Source: Bacteroidales bacterium
GTDB taxonomy: Bacteria; Bacteroidota; Bacteroidia; Bacteroidales; UBA3824
Length of the DNA: 64,000 bases
Direction of reading: 5' to 3'
Assembly: GCA_017541145.1 (NCBI GenBank)
Contig: JAFXZT010000155.1
Location: forward strand, 1-64,000
The position numbers and the translations under genes were made by a program. Every line of letters starts with the position of its first letter. Position 1 is the stretch's first letter. Below are positions 19,190-28,478 of the stretch, piece after piece. Below the pieces are notes generated by a model. It made no database searches, was not told the DNA's origin, and saw only the letters and a list, made by a program, of their open reading frames with translations.

Positions 19190-20107
19190 ATGGTAGCATT
19201 TAACAAAACCAAAAAATTTGCGAAGATTTTCCAGAAGGTAAACTCGCTTGGTGCTGCTGTCGTTATTGTCGGCGCGTTGTTCAAAATTCAGCACTATCCT
19301 GGTGCATCTGTTATGTTGATGGTAGGTTTGTTGACAGAAGCTGCAATCTTTACTATTACAGCGTTTGCTCCGCTTCCAGTAGAATACCACTGGCATAACA
19401 TCTTCCCGGAATTGTTGATTGGTGAAGAAATTGAAGAAAAAGTGTATGAAGCAAACAACAAACCGGCTCCTGTAGCTCACTTCAATGAGGAAACCGGTGA
19501 AATTGACTGCTCAGACCTTCAGTATTCATTCTCTGGTGGCGCAAGTGCTGGTCCTGCAGCAAAAGGTCCTGTTACCGATGGTACTGCTTTGGCTAAGTTT
19601 AACGAAATGCTTGAAAAATCTAGCAACAACGGTAATTTCTTTGATAAACTCGGTAACTCATTTGCTGATTTCACTGAAAACGTTAAAGGTATGGCTACTG
19701 TAGCTAACTCTGCTGTAGCTGCTAAATCTTTCACAGATAGCCTTTCTTCAGCTTCATCAGCTGTTTCTTCTATTAACTCATCAGCAGAAGATCTTTCTAA
19801 CACACTTAGCAACGTTCAAAACAAATTTGCTGGTGTTTCAGACCTTGATTTCTCTGCTCTTAAATCTGGTAACAAAGAATACAGCGATAATATCTCTAAA
19901 CTCAACAACAATCTTAAAGCTATCAACGGCGTATTTGAACTTCAGCTTGCTGAAATCGACTTCGATACAATGATTGCTGGTCTTAAAGAATCTGTTCAGG
20001 GTGCTAAAGATTACTCTACTGAAGTTACAAAACTCAGCAAGAACCTTCAAGCTCTCAACACAGTTTATGGCAATATGCTTACAGCTTTGAACGTAAAAAT
20101 CAGCTAA
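19190..20107 (+). CDS. gldL: T9SS motor protein GldL/PorL
   Basis: 305 aa inner-membrane protein. Two membrane helices near the N-terminus (about 19-36 and 40-62) contain the conserved KIQHYPGA turn and Glu50 in GLLTEAAIF; this helix-2 glutamate is part of the proton-driven GldLM motor in studied systems. The remaining 240 residues are a cytoplasmic, mostly helical domain rich in Ser, Ala and Asn with predicted coiled coil. gldM follows 76 bp later. Long spacing and a terminator upstream suggest that gldL-gldM form their own transcription unit. Confidence 0.96.
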   Translation: MVAFNKTKKFAKIFQKVNSLGAAVVIVGALFKIQHYPGASVMLMVGLLTEAAIFTITAFAPLPVEYHWHNIFPELLIGEEIEEKVYEANNKPAPVAHFNEETGEIDCSDLQYSFSGGASAGPAAKGPVTDGTALAKFNEMLEKSSNNGNFFDKLGNSFADFTENVKGMATVANSAVAAKSFTDSLSSASSAVSSINSSAEDLSNTLSNVQNKFAGVSDLDFSALKSGNKEYSDNISKLNNNLKAINGVFELQLAEIDFDTMIAGLKESVQGAKDYSTEVTKLSKNLQALNTVYGNMLTALNVKIS

Positions 20108-20183
20108 TAATTTAGACTGAACATCTACAAATTCAAAGTATTAAACATTTTATTCATTTTATAAACTATTTATATTTAAGACA

Positions 20184-21887
20184 ATGAGTGGAGGAGGAAA
20201 AGAAACCCCAAGGCAGGCGATGATAGGTATGATGTACCTATTCTATACCGCACTTTTGGCTTTGAACGTTTCTGCTGAAATTCTTACCGCTTTCACATTG
20301 GTAGACGGTAGTTTGAGAAAAACTAACTCTATCACAGAAGGCGTTATCGAATCGGCAGTAAATGATTTTACAGTTGCCATGAGTACAAACCCTGCCGGAA
20401 CTAAAAAATATAAGGAACTTGCTGACGAAGTAATCGACGCAGCAAACTTCTCTTATAAACAAATTCAGCACTACAAATTAGCTTTGGTTGGTACTCTCGA
20501 AGGCGTTTATACAGGCGATTACAAAGCTGAATACAACGCATCGCTTGACCAACAAGATGCAGATATCGAAATAGCTCTCCGTGATAAATGGTCAGCTGAT
20601 ATGCCTGACGCAAAAGATAAAAATCTCGTTGATATTGACGACCTCGTTTCTAAAAAAGACGATAACAATGTCGGCGGTGAAATCTTTATCCAAAACGGAC
20701 AAGGTCAAAAAGTAGCTGATCAACGTCAAGCATATCGTGAAAAACTTATCGATGTAATCAACAGAGCTACAGACAATAGTCCTAAATCTTTGGAAGCTAA
20801 AGAATCTCTTGCTAAGAGCTTGCAAGAAATGCTTAACACCAACAAACAAAAGTCAGAAAGTGATGATGTTGACTCAGTAGATTGGGCTATTTCTAACTTT
20901 GAGCACTTACCTGCTGCCGGCGTTTTGACTCTTATGACAAAAATGCAGTCAGACGTTCGCAACACAGAATCAATGGTTTTGTCTTACCTTCTTAATCAGA
21001 TTGGTAAAACTGATATGAAGTTCAACGCTATCAAGGCTGTTGTTAACGCTCCTTCAAGCTACGTACTTCAAGGTCAGGAATACAAATCTGAAATCTTTAT
21101 CGCAGCATACGACTCAACCGATAATCCTGAAATTTTGGTAGGCGGTAGCGCAATACCTGTTAAAAACGGTGTTGGTGTCTACACAGGTTCTACTGCAAAC
21201 GTAGGTGCTAAATCTTACAACGGTGTTATCAAGTTGAAAAACAAATCTACCGGTGAGGTAAAAGAATATCCGTTTAAGGGCGAATACGAGGTAGGACAAT
21301 CTTCATTGTCAGTATCTCCAACCAAGATGAACGTTCTTTATATCGGTGTTCCAAACCCAATCGAAATTACTGCATCAGGTACTCCATCTGAAAAAATCGT
21401 TGCAAGTATTTCTTCCGGTAGCTTGGTAAAACAAGGTGGTGCCGGAAATTATGTTGCAAATGTAAAAACTCCGGGTGAAGTTACTATTTCAGTAAGATCA
21501 ACAGAAGGTGACGGTAAAACACTTGGTACTAGAAAATTTCGTGTAAAGAAAGTTCCAGATCCAGTAGCTGTTGTAGGTAGCGACAAAGCTAACAAACGTG
21601 GTGGTAACATCTCTAAAGCTGTTCTTTCAGCTCAAGCAGGTGTTAAAGCAGAGCTTGAAAACTTTGACTTCGATATGAAGTTCCAAGTTGTAAGTTTCCG
21701 CGTTTCTGCTACAATCAAAGGTTTTGCTCAAGACGCACAAATTACCGGTGCAGCATTCAATGCTAACGCTAAACAAATCATCCAACAAGTTCCATCTGGC
21801 GGAAAAGTATACATCGAGGATATCAAAGCAAAAGGTCCTGATGGTACAACACGTGATTTGGGTACACTTTGTTTCAAGGTTAGATAA
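20184..21887 (+). CDS. gldM: T9SS motor protein GldM/PorM
   Basis: 567 aa. One membrane helix near the N-terminus (about 14-36, MIGMMYLFYTALLALNVSAEI) is followed by a long periplasmic stalk of a helical D1 domain and three beta domains (D2-D4), ending LGTLCFKVR. GldM dimers span the inner membrane inside the GldL ring and carry motor energy to the GldK-GldN ring. Length is slightly above the usual 510-520 aa. A strong terminator stands between it and gldN. Confidence 0.96.
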   Translation: MSGGGKETPRQAMIGMMYLFYTALLALNVSAEILTAFTLVDGSLRKTNSITEGVIESAVNDFTVAMSTNPAGTKKYKELADEVIDAANFSYKQIQHYKLALVGTLEGVYTGDYKAEYNASLDQQDADIEIALRDKWSADMPDAKDKNLVDIDDLVSKKDDNNVGGEIFIQNGQGQKVADQRQAYREKLIDVINRATDNSPKSLEAKESLAKSLQEMLNTNKQKSESDDVDSVDWAISNFEHLPAAGVLTLMTKMQSDVRNTESMVLSYLLNQIGKTDMKFNAIKAVVNAPSSYVLQGQEYKSEIFIAAYDSTDNPEILVGGSAIPVKNGVGVYTGSTANVGAKSYNGVIKLKNKSTGEVKEYPFKGEYEVGQSSLSVSPTKMNVLYIGVPNPIEITASGTPSEKIVASISSGSLVKQGGAGNYVANVKTPGEVTISVRSTEGDGKTLGTRKFRVKKVPDPVAVVGSDKANKRGGNISKAVLSAQAGVKAELENFDFDMKFQVVSFRVSATIKGFAQDAQITGAAFNANAKQIIQQVPSGGKVYIEDIKAKGPDGTTRDLGTLCFKVR

Positions 21888-21942
21888 TATTATAAAGGAG
21901 ATATCCAAAAAAATATTCCACCTTTAAACAATATTCTATACT

Positions 21943-21987
21943 AAAAAGAGTTTTAATATTACAGAAGTTTTATTAAAACTCTTTTTT
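21943..21987 (+). terminator. terminator between gldM and gldN
   Basis: A 16-bp perfect stem, AAAAAGAGTTTTAATA (21943-21958) with TATTAAAACTCTTTTT (21971-21986), ends in a T-tract. It lies 55 bp past gldM and 31 bp before the gldN start codon, so it could act as a terminator or as an attenuator of gldN. Confidence 0.85.
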
Positions 21988-22017
21988 TATGGATGTTTAT
22001 TTTATTCGATAATAATT

Positions 22018-22872
22018 ATGAAAAAATTTTTGTTTTTAATGGCAATTGCTGCTGTATTGCAGTGCGTAGATGCAGTAGAATCTCATGCGCAAGTATTGCT
22101 TGGTTTGCCTTACGAAAAGATACATACAGTAAATCGTAAACCTGTTGCTTATCAGTTCGTTAGAGAAGCTGACGTGATGTGGTCGAAGATTATCTGGCGT
22201 CGTATTGAGTTGACAGAAAAAGCCAATCAGCATCTCTACTTCCCTAATGAGCCTCAAGACAATAGAATGAGTTTGATTGACGTAATCCTCGAAGGTATCC
22301 ATACACAAGGTTTAACTGCTTATGGTACTATCGGTGATGACGAATTCAGTAACATCATTACTGAAAAAGAAGTTCATACCAACATGGGTGCTACTCAAAA
22401 AACAATGGATGTAGAAGACCTTGACGGTGTTACTACTACTCAGATTATTGATGAGCCTTATCACTCTGAAGACGTTAAAGCATATTTGCTTAAAGAGCTT
22501 TGGTTCTTTGACAAACAACGTTCTGTTTTGGAAGTAAGAATCATTGGTATTTGCCCTATACGTTACAGATTCCGTGAGGAAGATGTTGACCGTGAAAAAC
22601 CAATTCCTGTAAAAGCTTTTTGGGTATATTATCCGGAAGCTCGTAAAATCCTTTCAAATGCTGAATGTTTCAACCCTCTCAACGATGCACAGCGTTTGAG
22701 CTACGGTGATGTTTTGGAAAAGAGATATTTTTCAAGCTATGTTTACCAGGAATCCAACATGTATAATAACCGTTCTATCAACGAGTATACCACAGGACAA
22801 GAAACATTGTTGGAAGCTGACAAAATCAAAGAAACAATTTTTAATTTCGAACAAGATCTTTGGGAATACTAA
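22018..22872 (+). CDS. gldN: T9SS ring protein GldN/PorN
   Basis: 284 aa periplasmic protein with a signal peptide (cleavage near SHAQ, about residue 25). The motif series GLPYEKIHTVNRKPVAY, ADVMWSKIIWRRIELTEKANQ, YFPNEP, LKELWFFDKQRSVLEVRIIGICP and FWVYYPEARKIL is diagnostic of GldN. It assembles with GldK into the ring under the outer membrane. It is the last gene of the T9SS core cluster, followed by a terminator. No promoter is obvious in the 130 bp before it apart from the attenuator-like hairpin. Confidence 0.96.
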   Translation: MKKFLFLMAIAAVLQCVDAVESHAQVLLGLPYEKIHTVNRKPVAYQFVREADVMWSKIIWRRIELTEKANQHLYFPNEPQDNRMSLIDVILEGIHTQGLTAYGTIGDDEFSNIITEKEVHTNMGATQKTMDVEDLDGVTTTQIIDEPYHSEDVKAYLLKELWFFDKQRSVLEVRIIGICPIRYRFREEDVDREKPIPVKAFWVYYPEARKILSNAECFNPLNDAQRLSYGDVLEKRYFSSYVYQESNMYNNRSINEYTTGQETLLEADKIKETIFNFEQDLWEY

Positions 22873-22899
22873 AATTCCCTATGTTTAAGTATACAAAAG

Positions 22900-22937
22900 C
22901 GGTTGTCTTTTTTATGAAAAGGCAGCCGTTTTTTTTT
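22900..22937 (+). terminator. terminator after gldN
   Basis: CGGTTGTCTTTT (22900-22911) pairs with AAAAGGCAGCCG (22917-22928), with two G-U pairs, and is followed by nine T. Confidence 0.8.
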
Positions 22938-22984
22938 ATATACTTACGGCTGTGTCGGAGTGAGTGTGTTGATATTGATAAAAA

Positions 22985-23019
22985 AATAAGGTTGTTACAT
23001 CTAAAGTAACAACCTTATT
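22985..23019 (-). terminator. terminator after fabG
   Basis: A perfect 14-bp stem (AATAAGGTTGTTAC at 22985-22998, GTAACAACCTTATT at 23006-23019) is followed by a T-run when read on the minus strand. It converges with the gldN terminator. Confidence 0.85.
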
Positions 23020-23043
23020 AAAATGAAAGATTATTGGAAATTT

Positions 23044-23772
23044 TTATGCTTTGAGACCGCCGGTGATTGCGATTGTTTCGCCGGTGATGTAAGCTGCATC
23101 GTCAGAAGCTAAGAATGCTGCTAATGCTGCTACTTCTTCTGCTTCACCAAAGCGTCCGAGTGAAATACCTTTTTTGAGTTCTTCTTCGTTGAGAGAGCTT
23201 GTCATATCGGTTTTAATGAATCCCGGAGCTATTGCGTTGACAGTGATATTTTTGCCGCCAACTTCTTTTGAGAGAGCCTTTGTAGCAGCGATTATTGCGC
23301 CTTTTGCGGCAGAATAGTTGCATTGTCCCGGTAATCCGATAAGACCTGAAACTGATGCCATGTTGATAATACGTCCGTGTTTTTTGCGAATCATTTTCTT
23401 AACAACAGTTCTTGTAACGTTGAAAAAACCGTCCAAAGAAGTGCTGAGTACCTTGTGCCATGCTTCAGCTTCCATCATCGGGAGCAATGAATCAGAAGTT
23501 ACTCCTGCGTTGTTTACCAATACGTCGATGTATGCGTCTTTGTTTTCAGACTGCCATTTTTCGATAGCAGCAGTAGTTTCTTCGAGGTTGGCAACATTAA
23601 ATTTGATGATTTCGCCTTCTTCGCCGGCTTCTTTTGTAAGTTGCTGAGTTTCTACAGCTTTTGCTTCGTTGGATACGTAGTTGATTAATACGTGATAACC
23701 TTGGCTTGCAAGTTTCACGCATATTGCGCGTCCTATACCGCGGCTTCCGCCTGTTACTAATGCGTATTTCAT
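23044..23772 (-). CDS. fabG: 3-oxoacyl-ACP reductase
   Basis: 242 aa short-chain dehydrogenase. NADPH-binding TGGSRGIGRAI (about 8-18), NNAGVTSD, and the catalytic Ser with YSAAKG (Tyr and Lys) are all in place, with the C-terminal GETIAITGGLKA typical of FabG. It reduces 3-oxoacyl-ACP in fatty acid elongation. It lies 17 bp downstream of ftsX on the same strand, an arrangement that looks co-transcribed. A duty in a special lipid pathway cannot be excluded, since ketosynthase and acyltransferase genes occur 10 kb away. Confidence 0.9.
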   Translation of the reverse strand: MKYALVTGGSRGIGRAICVKLASQGYHVLINYVSNEAKAVETQQLTKEAGEEGEIIKFNVANLEETTAAIEKWQSENKDAYIDVLVNNAGVTSDSLLPMMEAEAWHKVLSTSLDGFFNVTRTVVKKMIRKKHGRIINMASVSGLIGLPGQCNYSAAKGAIIAATKALSKEVGGKNITVNAIAPGFIKTDMTSSLNEEELKKGISLGRFGEAEEVAALAAFLASDDAAYITGETIAITGGLKA

Positions 23773-23789
23773 TTTTTTGTATAGTTTCG

Positions 23790-24680
23790 TTAATAATATA
23801 ATTCTTCTTCTTTGGCGTTGAGGTATTTATTGATTGTTATTACCGACGCCAACAATGTTACTGTCATACCTATTATCATCATTGTGAGCAGGGTAGGGTA
23901 GAAAGATGATATTGTAAACACTCCTTTTAATATTTTTTCTATGAATTTTATTGTGAGTGTTAATCCTGCTACTGATAACAGTATAGCTGCCAAACTTTGT
24001 AAAAATGATTTTTTTAGGTACGGACTTGATATTTTCCAATTGCTTGCTCCTATGAGTTTTGCTGTTCGGATATCAAATCTGTCGTTTGACATCTGCAATT
24101 TTATGCAGTTGGAAATCAATATGATTGTTATTATTAATAGTATTATTGTTAACACCAAAACAATCATTGCTACGTTTGAAATTACAGTTGTAGCATTGTT
24201 CCAAATATCTTTCGGGTAGTATACATCGTCTACGCCGTGCAATTTGCTGAGATATTTTTCTACAGCTTTTATACTGTCCATGTTGGCATAATCTTCAGCA
24301 ATTCTGATTTCGATTTGAGAGAAAAGCGGGTTTTCTCCGTCAAGAATTTCCACAAAATCTTCACCTAATTCTTCAATTAGTTCTTCTACACCGTCTTCTT
24401 TGTCGATGTACTTAGTTTCTTTGGCAAAGTCTTTTGCTTCGATTCTTTTTATCAATTCGTTGTTGTCTGCTTTTGTATTTCTATCGTTGAGAGTAACAGT
24501 CATTCTAATTGTAGACCTAAACATCTCACTGATATGCTGAGTGTTGAACAAAAGCATAAAGAACAGTCCCGCCATATATAATACTAAAGCAATGCAGAGT
24601 GTGCTGGTAAAATACGAAGTAATTACTTTTCGTCTGTAAGCCTTGTTTTTAAGCGGCTGTTGTATTTCCGTTTGTTCCAT
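23790..24680 (-). CDS. ftsX: cell division protein FtsX
   Basis: About 296 aa started at the ATG giving MEQTEIQQPLKNKAYRRKV; the frame extends upstream to 24728, but a -7-like element (TATATTTG, 24733-24726, minus strand) lies there, so transcription probably starts downstream of that point. There are four membrane helices, one near residue 30 and three in the C-terminal half, with an extracytoplasmic domain between helices 1 and 2. NCIKLQMSNDRFDIRTAKLIGAS is the FtsX permease signature. FtsX works with the ATPase FtsE to control cell-wall hydrolases at the septum; ftsE is not in this window. Confidence 0.92.
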   Translation of the reverse strand: MEQTEIQQPLKNKAYRRKVITSYFTSTLCIALVLYMAGLFFMLLFNTQHISEMFRSTIRMTVTLNDRNTKADNNELIKRIEAKDFAKETKYIDKEDGVEELIEELGEDFVEILDGENPLFSQIEIRIAEDYANMDSIKAVEKYLSKLHGVDDVYYPKDIWNNATTVISNVAMIVLVLTIILLIITIILISNCIKLQMSNDRFDIRTAKLIGASNWKISSPYLKKSFLQSLAAILLSVAGLTLTIKFIEKILKGVFTISSFYPTLLTMMIIGMTVTLLASVITINKYLNAKEEELYY

Positions 24681-24743
24681 TACGTATTTGATTTGTTGAT
24701 TATTGAGCTTAAAAATTTCAAAATGCAAATATAGAAATTTCTT

Positions 24744-24775
24744 TTTGGCTTTTTAAGTTTAAAAATATAAATTTG
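24744..24775 (+). promoter_or_regulatory. gmd-fcl promoter
   Basis: TTTG (24744-24747), 20 nt, then TAAATTTG (24768-24775), an exact Bacteroidetes consensus 27 nt before the gmd start. It sits face to face with a -7-like element for ftsX. Confidence 0.75.
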
Positions 24776-24801
24776 CAGAAAATTTTTATAAATAGCAAAT
24801 A

Positions 24802-25932
24802 ATGAAAACAGCACTTATTACAGGTATTACAGGTCAAGATGGTGCTTACTTGGCAGAGTTCCTTATAAAGAAGGGATACAAAGTTCACGGTATCAAACGC
24901 CGTAGCTCTCTTTTTAATACAGAACGTATCGACCATCTTTATCAAGACCCACATGAAGAAAATCGTAATTTTGAACTACATTACGGTGATTTAACCGATT
25001 CTACGAACTTGATTAGAATTGTTCAGGAAGTACAACCTGATGAAATTTACAACTTGGCAGCAATGAGTCACGTTGCTGTAAGTTTTGATACTCCTGAATA
25101 TACTGCTAATGCCGATGGTCTTGGTACTCTCAGACTTTTGGAAGCTATCAGAATCCTTGGTATGGAAAAGAAAACTCGTATTTATCAGGCTTCTACTTCA
25201 GAATTGTTTGGTAAAGTACAGGCAGTACCTCAAAACGAGAAAACTCCGTTCTATCCTCGCAGTCCATACGCTGTTGCAAAACTTTATGCTTATTGGATTA
25301 TGGTAAATTATCGTGAGGCTTACGGTATTTTTGCTTCTAACGGTATTCTTTTCAACCATGAGTCACCAATCAGAGGTGAAACATTTGTTACAAGAAAGAT
25401 TACCAGAGCAGCTTCACGTATTGCACTTGGTATGCAAAAATGTCTTTACCTCGGAAATCTTTCTTCAAAACGTGACTGGGGACACGCTAAAGATTATGTA
25501 CAAGCGATGTGGATGATTCTTCAGCATTCTCAGCCTGATGATTTTGTAGTTTCTACCGGTGTTACTACTACAGTTCGTGATTTTGTATCATTGGCATTCA
25601 AAGAAACCGGTGTTACACTTGAATTCAAGGGCGAAGGTGTTGACGAAGTTGGTGTTGTATCAGCAGTTTCTGACGATCCGTTGTATCGTGATATCAAACA
25701 ACATGTAAAAGTCGGTGATATTTTGGTAAAGGTAGATCCTCAATATTTCCGTCCTACAGAAGTTGATTTGCTTATTGGTGACAGTACCAAAGCTCGTACA
25801 ATTCTCGGTTGGAAACCGGAATATGATTTGGCAAAACTCGCTCACGAAATGGTTCAGTCTGACCTCAAGATTATGAAGAAAGACCGTTACCTTGCTGAAG
25901 GCGGTTTCAAAATTCTTAACTATTTTGAATAG
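24802..25932 (+). CDS. gmd: GDP-mannose 4,6-dehydratase
   Basis: 376 aa extended SDR enzyme that converts GDP-D-mannose to GDP-4-dehydro-6-deoxy-D-mannose, the first step to GDP-L-fucose. NADP-binding [14 protein letters not shown] (about 7-20), the STSELFGKV motif with catalytic Thr/Ser and Glu, and [10 protein letters not shown] with the Tyr and Lys are intact, as is [10 protein letters not shown]. Usual length for the family. fcl starts 3 bp after the stop. The product feeds surface glycans and, in Bacteroidota, protein O-glycans containing fucose. Confidence 0.97.
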   Translation: MKTALITGITGQDGAYLAEFLIKKGYKVHGIKRRSSLFNTERIDHLYQDPHEENRNFELHYGDLTDSTNLIRIVQEVQPDEIYNLAAMSHVAVSFDTPEYTANADGLGTLRLLEAIRILGMEKKTRIYQASTSELFGKVQAVPQNEKTPFYPRSPYAVAKLYAYWIMVNYREAYGIFASNGILFNHESPIRGETFVTRKITRAASRIALGMQKCLYLGNLSSKRDWGHAKDYVQAMWMILQHSQPDDFVVSTGVTTTVRDFVSLAFKETGVTLEFKGEGVDEVGVVSAVSDDPLYRDIKQHVKVGDILVKVDPQYFRPTEVDLLIGDSTKARTILGWKPEYDLAKLAHEMVQSDLKIMKKDRYLAEGGFKILNYFE

Positions 25933-25935
25933 AAA

Positions 25936-27063
25936 ATGAACAAAGATTCCAAAATATATGTAGCCGGCAATCGCGGTCTTGTAGGCAGCGCAATTTGCCG
26001 TGCTTTGCAACGTAAGGGTTACAACAATTTGGTGTTTACACCTCATGCTCAGTACGATTTAATTGATACCAAAACTGTAGAAGCATTTTTCGAGAAAGAA
26101 CGTCCGGAATATGTATTCCAGTCGGCAGCTCATGTTGGAGGTATTATCGCAAATCTTACTTACAGAGCAGATTTTATTTATCAGAATTTGATGATTGAAG
26201 CCAATATCATCAATTCAGCTTATAAATACGGTGCAAAAAAATTGTTGTTCTTGGGTTCAAGCTGTATTTATCCGAAAAATCCTCCTCAGCCAATGAACGA
26301 GGATGTACTTTTAACATCAGAACTTGAATACACAAATGAACCGTATGCATTGTCGAAAATAGCAGGTATCAAACTTTGTGAAAGTTACAATTTGCAATAC
26401 GGTACCAATTTTATTTCCGTAATGCCAACCAATCTTTATGGTCCGAATGATAATTACAATCTTGAAACTTCGCACGTTTTGCCGGCGATGATTAGAAAAT
26501 TTCATCTCGCAAAATGTTTGGAAAATCATGATTTTGAATCAATAAAGTTGGATCTCAACCGTAGACCGATAGAAGGTATTTCCGGAGCAAATTCTCAAGA
26601 AGAACAACTTGCAATCATAAAGAAGTACGGTATTTCCGGACTTGGTAAAGATGCTACAGTAGAGCTTTGGGGCGACGGTTCTCCTAAACGTGAATTTTTA
26701 CATTCCGACGATTTGGCTGATGCATGTGTTTTCCTTATGGAAAATGTTGATTTTGCTGATATCCTTAAAAAACAATTTGATGTAACTGATTTTACTGTAC
26801 CTTATATAAAGAAAGAAATCAGAAATACACATATTAATATTGGTACCGGCAAAGAATTATACATCAGAGAATTGGCTCAGATGGTAAAAGAAACTGTAGG
26901 TTTTGGCGGCAACGTTGTTTGGAATTCTGACAAACCAAACGGTACACCTCAGAAACTTCTCGATGTATCAAAGCTCGAAAGTCTTGGTTTCAAATACAAA
27001 ATCGAACTTTGCGACGGTGTTAAGATGAGTTACAATAATTATCTTAACGATCAACCTAAATAA
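25936..27063 (+). CDS. fcl: GDP-L-fucose synthase
   Basis: 375 aa epimerase-reductase that makes GDP-L-fucose from the Gmd product. AGNRGLVGSAI at the N-terminus, GSSCIYP with the catalytic Ser and Cys, YALSKIAG with Tyr and Lys, and the downstream NLYGPNDNY are present. It is longer than the E. coli enzyme (about 320 aa) because of insertions near residues 195-235 and 270-295, a form common in Bacteroidota. Second gene of the gmd-fcl operon. Confidence 0.96.
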   Translation: MNKDSKIYVAGNRGLVGSAICRALQRKGYNNLVFTPHAQYDLIDTKTVEAFFEKERPEYVFQSAAHVGGIIANLTYRADFIYQNLMIEANIINSAYKYGAKKLLFLGSSCIYPKNPPQPMNEDVLLTSELEYTNEPYALSKIAGIKLCESYNLQYGTNFISVMPTNLYGPNDNYNLETSHVLPAMIRKFHLAKCLENHDFESIKLDLNRRPIEGISGANSQEEQLAIIKKYGISGLGKDATVELWGDGSPKREFLHSDDLADACVFLMENVDFADILKKQFDVTDFTVPYIKKEIRNTHINIGTGKELYIRELAQMVKETVGFGGNVVWNSDKPNGTPQKLLDVSKLESLGFKYKIELCDGVKMSYNNYLNDQPK

Positions 27064-27086
27064 TTTTTTGAAAAAAAGTATAAAAT

Positions 27087-27126
27087 AAAAATCCGCGGCG
27101 AAATTCAATTTTCACTGCGGATTTTT
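27087..27126. terminator. bidirectional terminator fcl / sugar kinase
   Basis: AAAAATCCGC (27087-27096) pairs with GCGGATTTTT (27117-27126), giving T-runs on both strands between two convergent genes. Confidence 0.85.
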
Positions 27127-27157
27127 TATGATTGTTAATGAAACAATTTGCAAAAAT

Positions 27158-28078
27158 TTAGAATTTAAAACTTGTGATTTTTTCAAATTGTTTAACTCTT
27201 TCTGCGATATCTTGGTCGGTGAGATTTTGAAGATTTTCTGTACCGAATTTTTCACAACAGAAACTTCCCATTACTGAACCTGCAATTACTGCTGCTTTAA
27301 TTGTTTCAAAATCTGTTTTGCCTTTTGCTGCAACATAACCGCAGAAACCGCCTGCAAAACTGTCTCCACAGCCGGTTGGATCTACTACTGTATCCAAAAT
27401 CAAAGCCGGAGCCGAGAAATAATTGCCGTCTGCTGAAAATACCAACGCACCGTTGTCACCTTTCTTAATAATAAGGTATTTTAAGCCCTTCGCCAAAATC
27501 TTTTTAGCGGCTTTCAACAATACAAATTCGCCTGAAAGTTGTCTTGCTTCTTCGTCGTTGATTGTTAAAACATCTACCATTGAGATTGTTTCTTCCAATT
27601 CTTTGGGTGTTCTTTCCATCCAAAAATTCATTGTGTCCAAAACAATTAAATCCGGTCTTTTCGAAAATTGTTTGATAATTGCACTCTGAATTGTCGGTGT
27701 GATGTTGCCGAGCATCAAAACTTTTGCGTTTTTGTATGATTCAGGAACGGTTGGATTGAAGGTTTCGAAGCAATTTAATTCCGTTTTTAACGTAGTTCTT
27801 TCGTTCATGTCCTTGTTATATTTGCCCGCCCAGAACATCGTTTTCTGATTATTGTCAACCTTAACTCCTTCTGTATCAACACCGTTACGATGAAGGATGT
27901 CGAAAAATTCAGGGGTGAAATCATTACCCACAACTGATACAAGTCTGGGCTTAACTCCTAAACGACTGGCTGCCAACGAGATATAAGGAGAAGCGCCGCC
28001 AATTATCTTGTCAGTCTTTCCAAAAGGAGTTTCAATGGCGTCAAAAGCCAAACTTCCTGCTACTACTAATTCATTCAT
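27158..28078 (-). CDS. PfkB-family carbohydrate kinase
   Basis: About 306 aa when started at MNELVVAGSLAFDAIETPFG; the frame is open back to 28126, but a -7-like element (TATATTTG, minus strand, 28131-28124) lies there and the family begins at this Met. GGASPYISLAASRLG near the N-terminus and DPTGCGDSFAGGFCGY near the C-terminus (anion hole and catalytic Asp) mark a ribokinase-type sugar or nucleoside kinase. Close relatives in Bacteroidota are annotated only as sugar kinase, and the substrate is not known. It is transcribed towards fcl and divergently from the tRNA-Asn genes. Confidence 0.88.
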   Translation of the reverse strand: MNELVVAGSLAFDAIETPFGKTDKIIGGASPYISLAASRLGVKPRLVSVVGNDFTPEFFDILHRNGVDTEGVKVDNNQKTMFWAGKYNKDMNERTTLKTELNCFETFNPTVPESYKNAKVLMLGNITPTIQSAIIKQFSKRPDLIVLDTMNFWMERTPKELEETISMVDVLTINDEEARQLSGEFVLLKAAKKILAKGLKYLIIKKGDNGALVFSADGNYFSAPALILDTVVDPTGCGDSFAGGFCGYVAAKGKTDFETIKAAVIAGSVMGSFCCEKFGTENLQNLTDQDIAERVKQFEKITSFKF

Positions 28079-28156
28079 TTTTAATGGTTTATAAAAAAGT
28101 TTGAAAATTTTTGAAATTTTTTGCAAATATAATTTTTTTTTTTGGAAAATCCTCTC

Positions 28157-28164
28157 TATCTTTG
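28157..28164 (+). promoter_or_regulatory. -7 element of the tRNA-Asn array
   Basis: TATCTTTG matches TAnnTTTG 48 nt before the first tRNA. The expected -33 position 20 nt upstream reads TTTT, not TTTG. Confidence 0.5.
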
Positions 28165-28211
28165 CATCGCAAAAAGGGAAAAACCCGAGGTTCTTACTAA
28201 AAACATTAAAT

Positions 28212-28285
28212 TCTCCAATAGCTCAGTTGGTTAGAGCATCTGACTGTTAATCAGAGGGTCCGTGGTTCAAGTCCACGTTGGAGAG
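28212..28285 (+). tRNA. tRNA-Asn (GTT), copy 1
   Basis: 74 nt cloverleaf. Acceptor stem TCTCCAA/TTGGAGA, anticodon GTT at 28246-28248 in a CTGTTAA loop, T-loop GGTTCAAGTCC, discriminator G. CCA is not encoded. Confidence 0.97.
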
Positions 28286-28348
28286 CCTTGTTTTTTTCAT
28301 GATTTGAATTTTATTTATTTTTTTAAGTAAAGTTTAAAGGTTTAATAA

Positions 28349-28422
28349 TCTCCAATAGCTCAGTTGGTTAGAGCATCTGACTGTTAATCAGAGGGTCCGT
28401 GGTTCAAGTCCACGTTGGAGAG
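28349..28422 (+). tRNA. tRNA-Asn (GTT), copy 2
   Basis: Identical in sequence to the copy at 28212-28285 over all 74 nt. The spacer before it (63 bp) resembles the spacer before copy 3, as expected from tandem duplication. Confidence 0.97.
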
Positions 28423-28478
28423 CTTTTTTTTCATGATTTGACTTTTTATTAATTTATAAAGTTTTAAGGGTATAATAA

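Noticed and set aside
21893-21899. AAAGGAG Shine-Dalgarno-like site after gldM
   Set aside because: No start codon with an open frame follows; the next element is the terminator hairpin.
16306-22872. Proof of gliding motility
   Set aside because: gldKLMN and porP are secretion genes shared by non-gliding species; gliding adhesins are not in the window.
28141-28144. TTTG as -33 box for the tRNA-Asn array
   Set aside because: Only 12 nt from the -7 element, whereas eight other promoters here keep 20 nt.
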